Shown here: positions 25,092 through 33,272 of the stretch, piece by piece
Layout: every line of letters begins with the position of its first letter
Position numbering within the stretch: the first letter of the stretch is position 1
Assembly: GCA_039934635.1 (NCBI GenBank)
Contig: JBDTLT010000002.1
Location: forward strand, 1-64,000
Length of the DNA: 64,000 nt
DNA from: DATLFA01 sp039934635
GTDB lineage: Bacteria > Actinomycetota > Acidimicrobiia > Acidimicrobiales > WLNW01
Direction of reading: 5' to 3'
Program-made: the position numbers and the translations under genes
The notes under the pieces: model-generated
The model's database searches: none
What the model was told of the DNA's origin: nothing
What the model saw: the letters and a program-made list of their open reading frames with translations, nothing else

Positions 25092-25513
25092 CGCTTCAAC
25101 CCCTCGAGGTTGCGCCGCCAGATCCGCTTCATCACCGGCGCGCCGACGCGGGCGCCAATGGGTCCGCCCATCCAGAGCGGGAACGCGAGCTCCTCCTCCC
25201 AGATGAATTCGGTGTGCCCGTCACCCACGGCGCGCAGCTCGAATCGGCCCTTGCCGGTCACGGCGCCCACATGCGAAACGCCCATCGTCGCGCCCGGAAC
25301 CCATTCGATGATCTCCATGCGGTCGGTGAGCCGTATGGGGCCGATCTTGGTTTCGCAGTCGAACGTCGTGCCGACACCGCTCGTCGACGCCGACGTGAAG
25401 CGTATGGCGACCGCGTCGGCCATCCAGTTGACGTGGGAAGCGATGTCTTCGACGCTGTGCCACACCACCGACGGTGCACGATCGATGATGATAGACACTC
25501 GAATGTGGGCCAC
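25073..25513 (-). CDS. SRPBCC (START-like) polyketide cyclase/coat-protein family protein
   Basis: Protein of 146 residues with the helix-grip pattern: strand 1 (VSIIIDRAPSVVWHSVEDI), a central beta-sheet and a long C-terminal helix (APVMKRIWRRNLEGLKRQV). The family binds hydrophobic ligands in a cavity; no specific ligand is evident. GTG 25513 is supported by a minus-strand -10 hexamer 7 nt upstream. The 5' end overlaps that of the divergent DsbA-like gene. Confidence 0.8.
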   Translation of the reverse strand: MAHIRVSIIIDRAPSVVWHSVEDIASHVNWMADAVAIRFTSASTSGVGTTFDCETKIGPIRLTDRMEIIEWVPGATMGVSHVGAVTGKGRFELRAVGDGHTEFIWEEELAFPLWMGGPIGARVGAPVMKRIWRRNLEGLKRQVENA

Positions 25514-26272
25514 CCCGATGATCGTAGCGACAGGCCCCGACCAGACGTTGATCAGCGCGACGACAACGAGCGCTATGACATCGAGTTCTACTGGGACCCG
25601 ATCTGTCCGTTCGCGTGGATCACGTCGCGTTGGATCGTGAAGGTCGCGGCACAGCGCGACTTTCGGGTCGACTGGCGCTTCATCGGTCTGCGGTTCCTCA
25701 ACGAGCACCGCGATTACGCCGAGTTCCCGGCGAACTACATGGCGTTGCACACCATGGGCCAACGCATGCTGCGCGTCGCGGCGGCGGCCCGCGCGGCGAC
25801 CGGCCGCTCGACCATGGGCGCGCTCTACACGGCATACGGTGAATCGATCTGGCACCGCAAACGCGTCGCCGGCATCGATGCCTTCGATGGCATCGCCAGC
25901 ACCGCGCACCTTCGCACTTCGCTGGAGCAGGCCGGTCTCGACGCATCGTTTGCCGACGCGGCTGATGACGCGCAATACGATGACGAGTTGCGCGAGGAGG
26001 TCGCGACCGCGCTGTCGCGTACCGGCCCTGGTGTCGGCACGCCGGTCGTCGTGTTCGAGCCGCCCGACGGCATGGCCTTCTTCGGTCCGGTGATCAGTCG
26101 CATTCCTGACGATGCCGATGCGTTGCGCCTGTGGGATGCCGTGTTGACGCTCGGCTCGTGGCCGGGATTCGCCGAGATCAAACGCACGATGCGGGAGATG
26201 CCGCAACTGCCGCTACTTAGCCTCGATCCACCGCAACGGACTGGCGGCTCCGCTGCGGAAACGAATTCATAG
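25505..26272 (+). CDS. DsbA-family thioredoxin-fold protein (Rv2466c-like)
   Basis: Protein of about 255 residues from GTG 25505, the only in-frame start near the conserved opening. The motif WDPICPFAWITSRW (residues 30-43) matches the mycothiol-dependent nitroreductase group typified by Rv2466c, but the second active-site Cys is Ala37, leaving only Cys34. A helical insertion and the cis-Pro region GVGTPVVVFE follow. Likely a thiol-dependent reductase or transferase; the single Cys argues against dithiol exchange. The start is provisional as it overlaps the divergent gene by 9 bp. Confidence 0.75.
   Translation: MGHPDDRSDRPRPDVDQRDDNERYDIEFYWDPICPFAWITSRWIVKVAAQRDFRVDWRFIGLRFLNEHRDYAEFPANYMALHTMGQRMLRVAAAARAATGRSTMGALYTAYGESIWHRKRVAGIDAFDGIASTAHLRTSLEQAGLDASFADAADDAQYDDELREEVATALSRTGPGVGTPVVVFEPPDGMAFFGPVISRIPDDADALRLWDAVLTLGSWPGFAEIKRTMREMPQLPLLSLDPPQRTGGSAAETNS
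25521..25526 (-). promoter_or_regulatory. -10 element of the SRPBCC gene, leaderless type
   Basis: Minus-strand TACGAT ends 7 nt before GTG 25513. Confidence 0.45.
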
Positions 26273-27019
26273 CTTGCGGTAGACGCTCACGTGGGTGGTC
26301 GATTCGTCGTCGTACGGCTCGCCGTGCCAACCGCTGTGGCGCGTCGCCAACGCGAGGTCGGCACTCGCAGCAAAGGCGTCGAGCTCATCGGGGGTTGCGT
26401 AGCAGAGCTGCCACGGCCGCAGCCGCACGCCGGCCGGCCCGATCTCGATGTGGCTGCCGGTGATCAGATGGTCGTGATGCGTGCGAGTGGCGGCAGTCAG
26501 CACCACCGCGTCGTCGCGGATCTCGCGTACCGACACACCGTCGTCGGCGGCTTCGCCCGGCAATGGAGGGACGAATGCCTCGACGACGAACACGCCGTCG
26601 GGCACGAGCACGCGGGCGACTTCGGCGAAGCAGGTGCTGATGCGATCGTGGCCGACGAGATTGAAGAGTGTGTTGAAGGCAACGAGAACCAACGAGAAGG
26701 TCGACGCAAAAGGCAATTCGGCCATGTCGCCGAACACGGCGTGCACACGAACCGCGTCGGTCTTCGCGCGCAGCACCGCGAGCATCTCACCGGAGGCATC
26801 GATGCCGACGACATCGAGACCGGCGTGGGCCAGCGGCAATGCGATGCGCCCGGTGCCCACGCCGAGCTCGAGAACGCGCCCACCGTGCGCCAACTCGCGC
26901 ACACGGGCAACGGTCGCCGCGACATCGGAGACATCGCTGTACCACGCGTCGTAGACGTCGGCGAAGCTGCGTCCGTAGCTACCCACGTCGAAAAGCGGCG
27001 GTCGAGGCGATTGACCCAT
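26267..27019 (-). CDS. Class I SAM-dependent methyltransferase
   Basis: Protein of 250 residues. The AdoMet motif I VLELGVGTGRIALPLA, acidic motif II (VVGIDASGEM) and post-II GDMAELPF are typical of small-molecule methyltransferases. The C-terminal half forms a beta-rich region with WQLCYATPDEL. The acceptor is unknown. ATG 27019 is chosen since upstream residues in the open frame look unlike the family. It is convergent with the DsbA-like gene (6-bp overlap). Confidence 0.85.
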   Translation of the reverse strand: MGQSPRPPLFDVGSYGRSFADVYDAWYSDVSDVAATVARVRELAHGGRVLELGVGTGRIALPLAHAGLDVVGIDASGEMLAVLRAKTDAVRVHAVFGDMAELPFASTFSLVLVAFNTLFNLVGHDRISTCFAEVARVLVPDGVFVVEAFVPPLPGEAADDGVSVREIRDDAVVLTAATRTHHDHLITGSHIEIGPAGVRLRPWQLCYATPDELDAFAASADLALATRHSGWHGEPYDDESTTHVSVYRKL

Positions 27020-27064
27020 GGCGCGAGTCTTTCGCGGTACGCGACAGAATGGGATGCCCTGGCC

Positions 27065-27088
27065 CTCCGCTCTGTGAGGCCGCTCGGG
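27065..27088 (+). repeat. Dispersed CCGCTC/CGCTCGGG motif, copy 1
   Basis: CTCCGCTCTGTGAGGCCGCT followed by CGGG lies in the divergent gap between the methyltransferase and membrane-protein genes, and is nearly identical to part of the repeat at 20751-20822. Confidence 0.5.
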
Positions 27089-27112
27089 TCTTAGCAAGGA
27101 GCCCTACGTAGC

Positions 27113-28078
27113 GTGACCCAGCCCTATCAGGCTCCCAACCCGCTTTGGGTCGCGCCCGATGCGGAGCCGGGTGGGACCGAGGCTCTGGTCGGGCCGGCTG
27201 ATGTCGTGCCGTCGGGCACGATCAGCGCCGAGCGGGTGCGCCAACTGCGTCTGCGCCAACGATCGGATACGACCTTCCCGGTGCGCTTGCGACCGATGCG
27301 TCTCGTCGACGTCATGGATGGCGCGTTCGCTGTATTGAAGTCGCAGCCGCGCGCGGTGACCTTGCTGCTCCTGCCGATGGTGTTGCCGGTCAGCCTGCTG
27401 CAGGCCTACCTCGGGCGCGGCTCGGGCAATGCGTCCATCGTCGAGTTCTTCAGTTCGCCCGGGCGATTCGGGCGCATCGTCAACGATCAAGGCTGGAGCG
27501 CGATCGTGTATCTCCTCGATCTCATGGTGCTGTCGATCAGCGGCGCGCTCATGGGAAAGATGCTGGCGCTGTGGTTCGAAGGCAAGGTCCCTGATGCCGC
27601 GGTCGTACTGCGCGCCAGCGGGCGTATCGTGCCGCGCGCGCTGGCGGCGTTCGTTCTCGTGCATCTCATCGAAGCGGTTGCGGCCGTCGGCCTGGGCGTC
27701 GGCACCTTGCTCGTCATCCCGTTGGTCAGCCTGACGAGCCCGGTGATCGGCATCGAGAACATCGGCCCTGTCGCGGCGGTGCGCCGTTCATGGGCGCTCA
27801 CTCGACGCCACTACAAGCACACGTGCGCGTTCGCGCTGTTCGGCGCGTCGGTCGTGTTCTTGCTCGGTGTGTTGTTCGGTTGGTTGCCGTCGACGATCGC
27901 CGCGGGCTTGGGCGACGACGGTTACGGATGGGTTGTCGTGGGCCTCGCTTCGGTCATGTTCGCCACGATCACCACCGCCTTCATCGCCATCGCCGCGGTC
28001 ATCTTCTATCTCGACCTACGGGTGCGCAGCGAAGGCATGGACATCGAGATCCTCGCGAGTGAGTTGTTTCCGCAATGA
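27113..28078 (+). CDS. Polytopic membrane protein heading the MoxR-type cluster
   Basis: Protein of 321 residues: a soluble N-terminus of about 65 residues rich in Pro/Gly, then roughly six membrane segments. The conserved style (RPMRLVDVMDGAFAVLKSQPRA, then GPVAAVRRSWALTRRHYK) is that of actinobacterial membrane proteins related to glycerophosphodiester phosphodiesterase membrane domains. GTG 27113 has AAGGAG at 27096-27101, a long 11-nt spacing. Its place at the head of the DUF4129-DUF4350-MoxR-DUF58 run suggests a shared envelope role. Confidence 0.8.
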   Translation: MTQPYQAPNPLWVAPDAEPGGTEALVGPADVVPSGTISAERVRQLRLRQRSDTTFPVRLRPMRLVDVMDGAFAVLKSQPRAVTLLLLPMVLPVSLLQAYLGRGSGNASIVEFFSSPGRFGRIVNDQGWSAIVYLLDLMVLSISGALMGKMLALWFEGKVPDAAVVLRASGRIVPRALAAFVLVHLIEAVAAVGLGVGTLLVIPLVSLTSPVIGIENIGPVAAVRRSWALTRRHYKHTCAFALFGASVVFLLGVLFGWLPSTIAAGLGDDGYGWVVVGLASVMFATITTAFIAIAAVIFYLDLRVRSEGMDIEILASELFPQ

Positions 28079-28103
28079 ATCCGCATAGCAGTCGTCGTCT
28101 CGC

Positions 28104-28763
28104 ATGAGAAGGATCTATTGCTTTTCGTTGGCGCTGTTGCTCGCCGACCTCCCGACTCCTGATCCACCACCCGGCGTCGTCAAGGACAAAGCCGATCAGA
28201 TCCTGAGCGATAGCCAGTTCCGCAGTGGTTCGAAGAACCTCGCGCAACGTGTGGTCGATTGGCTCTTGAAGCAGATCAAAGTCCCGTTCTCCAGCGCCGC
28301 CGGAGGCAACACCGTCGTCGGTTTCATCATCCTCATCGTGTGCCTGGCGGCCTTGGCCTACGTCATCTCGCGCATCCGGTTCGGTTTGCCCGCGTCCGCC
28401 AGCCGCGCCGACGCCCCTACCATCGACATCGAAGAGGATCGTCCCGCCGATGTGTGGCGGGCCGATGCCTTGGCCGCCGAAGCGGCGGGTCAGTGGAAGC
28501 TCGCGCTACGGGCCCGTTATCGATGGTTGTTGGGCGAACTGTTCGATCGGCAGGTGCTCGTCAACGTGCCCGGCCGCACTCCCGGTGAATATCGCGGCGA
28601 CATGACGCGCGCGCTCCCAGACCAATCGAGCGCGTTCGCGACCGCCACCGATCTCTTCGAACGGGCGTGGTACGGCAACGAGTCGACCGGGCCCGAGGAG
28701 AACAGTCGGTTCCGGATGTGTGCCGAACAGGTTCTCACCGCTGCAGCGCGAGTGCTCGCATGA
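28104..28763 (+). CDS. DUF4129 domain membrane protein
   Basis: Protein of 219 residues with an N-terminal signal-like segment (IYCFSLALLLADLP), a short outside region, one membrane helix (about residues 70-92, VVGFIILIVCLAALAYVIS) and a cytoplasmic DUF4129 domain containing ALRARYRWLLGELFDRQVL and ERAWYGN. The domain is usually found beside MoxR/DUF58 genes and its function is unknown. The stop overlaps the next ATG (ATGA). Confidence 0.85.
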   Translation: MRRIYCFSLALLLADLPTPDPPPGVVKDKADQILSDSQFRSGSKNLAQRVVDWLLKQIKVPFSSAAGGNTVVGFIILIVCLAALAYVISRIRFGLPASASRADAPTIDIEEDRPADVWRADALAAEAAGQWKLALRARYRWLLGELFDRQVLVNVPGRTPGEYRGDMTRALPDQSSAFATATDLFERAWYGNESTGPEENSRFRMCAEQVLTAAARVLA

Positions 28764-29863
28764 GCGGCTCGCGTCGCGGGGTGCTGTGGGTCGCGCTCGT
28801 CGTGATCATCGTCGTCGCGTTCGCGATCGTGGGTCGCGGCGATGGGCACTCGACGCAGCCGCTTGCCCCCGACAGCACGGCGGCATCGGGGATGCGGGCG
28901 CTGGTGTTGCTGGCCGAGTCATTCGGGGCCGACGTCGACGTCATCGACGGTGCGCCCGCCGCGGACCGCACGGTGGCGTTCATGCCCGCCGATCGATACG
29001 GCCGCACCGATACATCCGACATGCGCCTCTGGGTGCGCAACGGTGGCATCCTCGTCGTTGCCGACCCGCAGTCGTCGTTCGTGCCACGACTCGGCGGTCT
29101 GCTCGGATCGGGTGTCGTTCAGGACGACAGTCTCGACGCCGGTGATTGCACGATCGGGGCACTGTCCCAAGCGCAGACCGTGCGGGTCGAAGGAGCCTTC
29201 CTCTTCCGGCCACCGACACCGTCGACGCGTTGCTTCACCGTCAGCGGTGACGCGCTGATCGTCGCGATCCCCGAAGGCAAGGGCACCATCGTCGCAGTCG
29301 GAGGCTCGTCGATCTTTCAGAACGGTCACCTCGATGACGCCGACAATGCGGTGGTCGCGGTCAGCCTTCTGGCGCCCAAGCAAGGCACCAAAGTGGCGTT
29401 CGTGCGCGGTCCGTCGTTCGGTTCGGGCGACGAGACGTTGTGGGGTTTGATCCGGCCGGGTATCCGCTATGGCCTGCTCCAGATCGCGCTCGCGTTCGTT
29501 GTCTTCGCGATCTGGAGGGGACGCCGCCTCGGCCGTCCCGTGCTCGAGATACCGCGCATCGAGATCGAAGGCTCGGAGTTCGTCGAAGCGGTCGGTCATC
29601 TGCTCGAACGCACGAACTCGCCGACCTACGCGGCGGCGGTACTGCGCGCCGATGCGCGGCGAGAGATCGCGCGCCGCATCGGGGGAGGGCGAGCGGACGA
29701 CGCCGAGTCGCTGGCGGCGCTGCTCGACGTGCGGCTCGGCGCCGATCGCAATCGCGTCCGAGCGTTGCTCATCGACCAGCCCGTCGCGAACGAGGACGAA
29801 CTCGTCGCGCTCGCTCAACAACTGCAGTCGCTTCGTCAGGAGGTTCTGAGTGGCAAACGATGA
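28760..29863 (+). CDS. DUF4350 domain membrane protein
   Basis: Protein of 367 residues. One membrane helix near the N-terminus (residues 6-22, GVLWVALVVIIVVAFAI) leads to an external GATase-like DUF4350 domain (residues about 40-200, with MRALVLLAESFGADV and GGILVVADP), then a second helix at about 240-256 and a cytoplasmic helical C-terminus. The topology puts the alpha/beta domain outside. Coupled by overlap to both neighbours: ATGA with DUF4129 and 14 bp with moxR. Confidence 0.85.
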   Translation: MSGSRRGVLWVALVVIIVVAFAIVGRGDGHSTQPLAPDSTAASGMRALVLLAESFGADVDVIDGAPAADRTVAFMPADRYGRTDTSDMRLWVRNGGILVVADPQSSFVPRLGGLLGSGVVQDDSLDAGDCTIGALSQAQTVRVEGAFLFRPPTPSTRCFTVSGDALIVAIPEGKGTIVAVGGSSIFQNGHLDDADNAVVAVSLLAPKQGTKVAFVRGPSFGSGDETLWGLIRPGIRYGLLQIALAFVVFAIWRGRRLGRPVLEIPRIEIEGSEFVEAVGHLLERTNSPTYAAAVLRADARREIARRIGGGRADDAESLAALLDVRLGADRNRVRALLIDQPVANEDELVALAQQLQSLRQEVLSGKR

Positions 29864-30941
29864 AGGTGTGAATCCACCGCCCCCACCACCGCCCGCGCCG
29901 CCCCCACCGCCGCCCGCGCCCGGCGGGGCCTACCCGCCGCCGAGCTACGAACCGCCGGTGCGTTCGACCGCGCCGTCGTCCGCCTCGACCGACGACAGCG
30001 CGCGCGAACCGATCCTTGCGATCCGCCGCGAGATCGCGAAGGCCGTCGTCGGTCAAGACGGCGTGCTGTCGGGGTTGGTCGCGGCGCTGCTCGTCCGCGG
30101 CCACGTGTTGCTCGAAGGAGTACCCGGCGTCGCCAAGACATTGTTGGTGAAGACGCTCGCGGCATCGCTCGATCTCGACTTCAAGCGAATCCAGTTCACG
30201 CCCGATCTCATGCCGTCGGATGTGCTCGGCCAGATGATCTATATGCAAGAGGAGAGCACTTTCCGCTTCCGCGAAGGACCGGTGTTCACCAACTTGTTGC
30301 TCGCCGATGAGATCAACCGCACACCACCGAAGACGCAGTCTGCTCTGCTCGAAGTCATGGAGGAGCGACAGGTGTCCGTCGACGGGCGCAGCCGCGCGTT
30401 GCCCGATCCGTTCGTGGTTGTCGCGACGCAGAACCCTGTCGAGTACGAAGGCACCTATCCGTTGCCCGAGGCGCAACTCGATCGCTTCTTGTTCAAGCTG
30501 ACGGTCGCGTATCCAACAGCCGAGCAAGAGCACGAGGTCGTCCGGCGCCACGATCGTGGGCTCAACCCCCACGACCTCGCGTCGGTCGGTGTGCATGCGG
30601 TCGCCAATGTGGCCGACCTGGCACGCGCTCGTGAACAGGTGGGCGCGGTGCGCGTCGAAGACCCGGTGCTCGGTTACATGGTCGCGCTCGCCCGTGCGAC
30701 TCGCGATTCGCCGTCGCTGTCACTCGGTGCATCGCCTCGAGCCACCGCCATGTTGTTGCGTGCGGCCAAAGCGTGGGCGTGGTTGTCCGGGCGCGCGTAC
30801 GTGACGCCCGACGAGGTCAAGGCCGTGCTCAAGCCGGCGTTTCGCCATCGCGTACAGCTACGTCCCGAGTTGGAGCTCGAGGGCGCGACCACCGACTCCG
30901 TGCTCGACGGGCTACTCGCCACCGTTCCGGCACCCCGCTAG
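29850..30941 (+). CDS. moxR: MoxR-type AAA+ ATPase with proline-rich N-terminus
   Basis: Protein of 363 residues. The first 50 residues contain proline runs of seven and six. The AAA+ core has Walker A GVPGVAKTLL, Walker B LLLADEINR, sensor 1 region VVATQNPVEYEGTYPLPEAQLDRF and arginine finger/sensor 2 C-terminal lid. MoxR ATPases act as chaperones in assembling or activating partner complexes, typically with the VWA/DUF58 protein encoded next. GTG 29850 has AGGAGG (29838-29843) 6 nt upstream. Confidence 0.93.
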   Translation: MANDEGVNPPPPPPPAPPPPPPAPGGAYPPPSYEPPVRSTAPSSASTDDSAREPILAIRREIAKAVVGQDGVLSGLVAALLVRGHVLLEGVPGVAKTLLVKTLAASLDLDFKRIQFTPDLMPSDVLGQMIYMQEESTFRFREGPVFTNLLLADEINRTPPKTQSALLEVMEERQVSVDGRSRALPDPFVVVATQNPVEYEGTYPLPEAQLDRFLFKLTVAYPTAEQEHEVVRRHDRGLNPHDLASVGVHAVANVADLARAREQVGAVRVEDPVLGYMVALARATRDSPSLSLGASPRATAMLLRAAKAWAWLSGRAYVTPDEVKAVLKPAFRHRVQLRPELELEGATTDSVLDGLLATVPAPR

Positions 30942-30948
30942 ACATTCG

Positions 30949-32256
30949 ATGCCCGTACCGACTCGCCGGCTCGCAGTGGCTTTCGTCGTTTCGGCGATCG
31001 CGCTGGCGCTGAGCGCGTCGCCTCAACCCGAGACGTGGATCGTCGTCATGGCCATTCTCGTGGGGCTGTCGATCGTCGACTTCGCACTCGCCGTTCGGCC
31101 GCGCACCATCGAGATCCACCGCGAGCTTCCCGCGGTCATCGCGCTGGGCACGCCGGCCACGATCCGCTGGTCGCTGCGCAATCCCACGCAACGGCCGGCC
31201 GTGGTGATCTTCGCCGACGAGCTCGCACCGTCGTTGGGCGCGGCGACGCGGCGAATGCGCATGCGCCTGCCTCGGCGGTCTACGGGCAGTGTCGGTGTCG
31301 ATCTGCGACCGACGCGGCGTGGCGAGTTCCTTGTCGACGAAATCGCGCTGCGCATCGAAGGTCCGCTGGGTTTGATCGCACGCCAGCGCACCCGCCACGT
31401 GCCGATGAGCATCAAGGTCTTCCCGTCGTTTCGTTCGAAGGACGAAGCAGAGTTGCGCATCAACAAAGCGCGCATCCTCGAGATCGGCCTGCGGTCCGCG
31501 AAGGGCCTCGGGGGCGGTACCGAGTTCGATCAACTGCGCGAGTACACCGTCGACGACGACTTCCGTCGCGTCGATTGGGCGGCGACCGCGCGGTCGGGTC
31601 GAGCGATCGTCCGCACGTATCGGGCCGAGCGCAACCAGACCGTCATCAACCTGCTCGACAACGGCCGCGTGATGGCGGGCACGGTAGACGGAGTCGCCCG
31701 AGTCGAACATGCGATGGACGCCGTGATGACGCTGACGACGGTGGCCACACGGCTCGGCGATCGTTGCGGATTGCTCGCGTTCGATCAAGAGGTGAGGGCC
31801 GTCGTGCCCGCGTCCAATTCGCGCAGTCAGCTGGGCAAGGTCGTCGAAGCGATGTTCGACCTCGAGCCCGTGTTCGCCGAAAGCGACTACCGCGGCGCGT
31901 TCAATGAGACGATGGTGCGATTCCGTCGCCGTGCGATGCTGGTCATCTTCACCGACCTCGTCGAGCAAGCGGTGGGCGAGTCATTGCTGCCGTCGCTCGG
32001 GTTGATCGCGCGCAATCACGTCGTCGTGATCGCGGCAGTGCAAGATCCGGCCGTCGTCGGCTGGGCGCAGGGTGCGGCGACGACCGACGAGGACGTGTAC
32101 CGCAAGGTCGCGGCGATCGGTGCGCTCGAAGAACGACGGCGCACGGTGCTGCGCCTGCAGCGACTCGGCGCCACGGTCATCGACGCGCCACCGCGTGCGC
32201 TGCCGCTCGCGCTCGCCGACGCCTATCTGAAGGTGAAGGCCACCGGCCGTTTGTGA
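30949..32256 (+). CDS. DUF58 domain protein (VWA-like MoxR partner)
   Basis: Protein of 435 residues. Two N-terminal membrane helices (residues about 5-40) are followed by a beta-rich domain and the DUF58 signature GTEFDQLREYTVDDDFRRVD WAATAR (residues about 188-212). A VWA-like region follows, with the MIDAS-type motif replaced by LLDNGRVM. This is the usual neighbour and presumed client or adaptor of MoxR. It lies 7 nt after moxR and converges on the SpoIIM gene. Confidence 0.9.
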   Translation: MPVPTRRLAVAFVVSAIALALSASPQPETWIVVMAILVGLSIVDFALAVRPRTIEIHRELPAVIALGTPATIRWSLRNPTQRPAVVIFADELAPSLGAATRRMRMRLPRRSTGSVGVDLRPTRRGEFLVDEIALRIEGPLGLIARQRTRHVPMSIKVFPSFRSKDEAELRINKARILEIGLRSAKGLGGGTEFDQLREYTVDDDFRRVDWAATARSGRAIVRTYRAERNQTVINLLDNGRVMAGTVDGVARVEHAMDAVMTLTTVATRLGDRCGLLAFDQEVRAVVPASNSRSQLGKVVEAMFDLEPVFAESDYRGAFNETMVRFRRRAMLVIFTDLVEQAVGESLLPSLGLIARNHVVVIAAVQDPAVVGWAQGAATTDEDVYRKVAAIGALEERRRTVLRLQRLGATVIDAPPRALPLALADAYLKVKATGRL

Positions 32257-32263
32257 CGGCCGG

Positions 32264-33250
32264 TCACCGCGCTTCGCCGAACGAGCCGTTGAACCCTTGC
32301 GCAACCGCGTTGCGCCCGAGGATCACGACGTAGCTCCAGAACGTGAGCCCGACGACGGCCCCGATGCCGACGCGTATCGCGGTCGGCAATCCTGATGGCG
32401 TGACGAAGCCTTCGATGATGCCGGCAACGGTGAACGCAAGGATCAACCCGATGAGGATCGATACCGCGCGCCGGCCTTCGTTGGCGAGCGCGCGGGCGCG
32501 CGTTTGCTCGCCCGGCGCGATGAGCGCCCACCCGAGACTCAAGCCGGCCGCGCCGGCCACGACGATCGCCGAGAGCTCGAGAAGGCCGTGCGGCAGTATG
32601 AGGCCGTAGAACTTGGGCCATTTGCCGGCGCTATGGAACAGGCCGGCGGCGACGCCGACGTTGGCACCGTTGAAGATCAGCAAATACACGGTCGGCAGAC
32701 AGAACACGATGCCACCGACGAATGCCAGGAACGACACCTGGATGTTGTTGACCAACACCTTGGTGCTGAAGGCGGCAGCCGCCTCTGACGAGTAGTAATT
32801 CTCGAAGTCTTCCTCGAGATAGGCCTGCTGCAATTCGGGCGAGATCGCGACGTCGCGGGCATGGTCGCTGTTGGACAGCCACGCGCCGATGCCGATTGCA
32901 GGGAGAAACATGAGCAGCGCACTGATGACGACGAAGCGTCGCGCGTGCCAGACCGCGGCGGGAAAAGTGCGCGAGAAGAACCGGCCGATCGCGCGCCCTG
33001 CACGCGCCGGTGTCGAATAGATGACTGCCGACGCCGAGCCGACCGTACGCGAGAGGCGGGCGGAGAGCGCCGGATCGTTGAAGTTCGTGTGCACATACGA
33101 CAGATGCGCTGATGCCCTTTGGTACAGCTGGAGCAACCGCTCGACCTCGGGCGGTGACAGCCTCGAGCCCATGGTGCCGGCACGATCGACGAGCGCGTCG
33201 AGCTCGCGCCAAGTGTTTTCGTTGAGCGCCATGTAGCGGTCGATGTCCAC
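32264..33250 (-). CDS. Stage II sporulation protein M-like membrane protein
   Basis: Protein of 328 residues. A soluble N-terminal helical region (residues 1-100, with LLQLYQRASAHLSYVHTNF) precedes about six membrane helices with the SpoIIM motif LPHGLLELSAIVVAGAAGL. SpoIIM homologues in non-sporulating actinobacteria cluster with RDD and MoxR genes; their role is unknown. Unlike the rest of the cluster it is on the minus strand, and its promoter shares bases with that of the RDD gene. Confidence 0.88.
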   Translation of the reverse strand: MDIDRYMALNENTWRELDALVDRAGTMGSRLSPPEVERLLQLYQRASAHLSYVHTNFNDPALSARLSRTVGSASAVIYSTPARAGRAIGRFFSRTFPAAVWHARRFVVISALLMFLPAIGIGAWLSNSDHARDVAISPELQQAYLEEDFENYYSSEAAAAFSTKVLVNNIQVSFLAFVGGIVFCLPTVYLLIFNGANVGVAAGLFHSAGKWPKFYGLILPHGLLELSAIVVAGAAGLSLGWALIAPGEQTRARALANEGRRAVSILIGLILAFTVAGIIEGFVTPSGLPTAIRVGIGAVVGLTFWSYVVILGRNAVAQGFNGSFGEAR

Positions 33251-33258
33251 GCACCTTG

Positions 33259-33265
33259 TACGGTA
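33259..33265. promoter_or_regulatory. Overlapping divergent -10 elements (RDD + strand, SpoIIM - strand)
   Basis: TACGGTA reads TACGGT on the plus strand, 8 nt before GTG 33273, and TACCGT on the minus strand, 9 nt before the SpoIIM ATG at 33250. The two hexamers overlap by five bases, so polymerase could bind for only one direction at a time. Confidence 0.45.
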
Positions 33266-33272
33266 CTGGATC

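Noticed and set aside
33243..33272. ATG 33243 as start of the RDD protein
   Set aside because: It lies upstream of the -10 hexamer and overlaps the divergent SpoIIM gene; GTG 33273 fits better.
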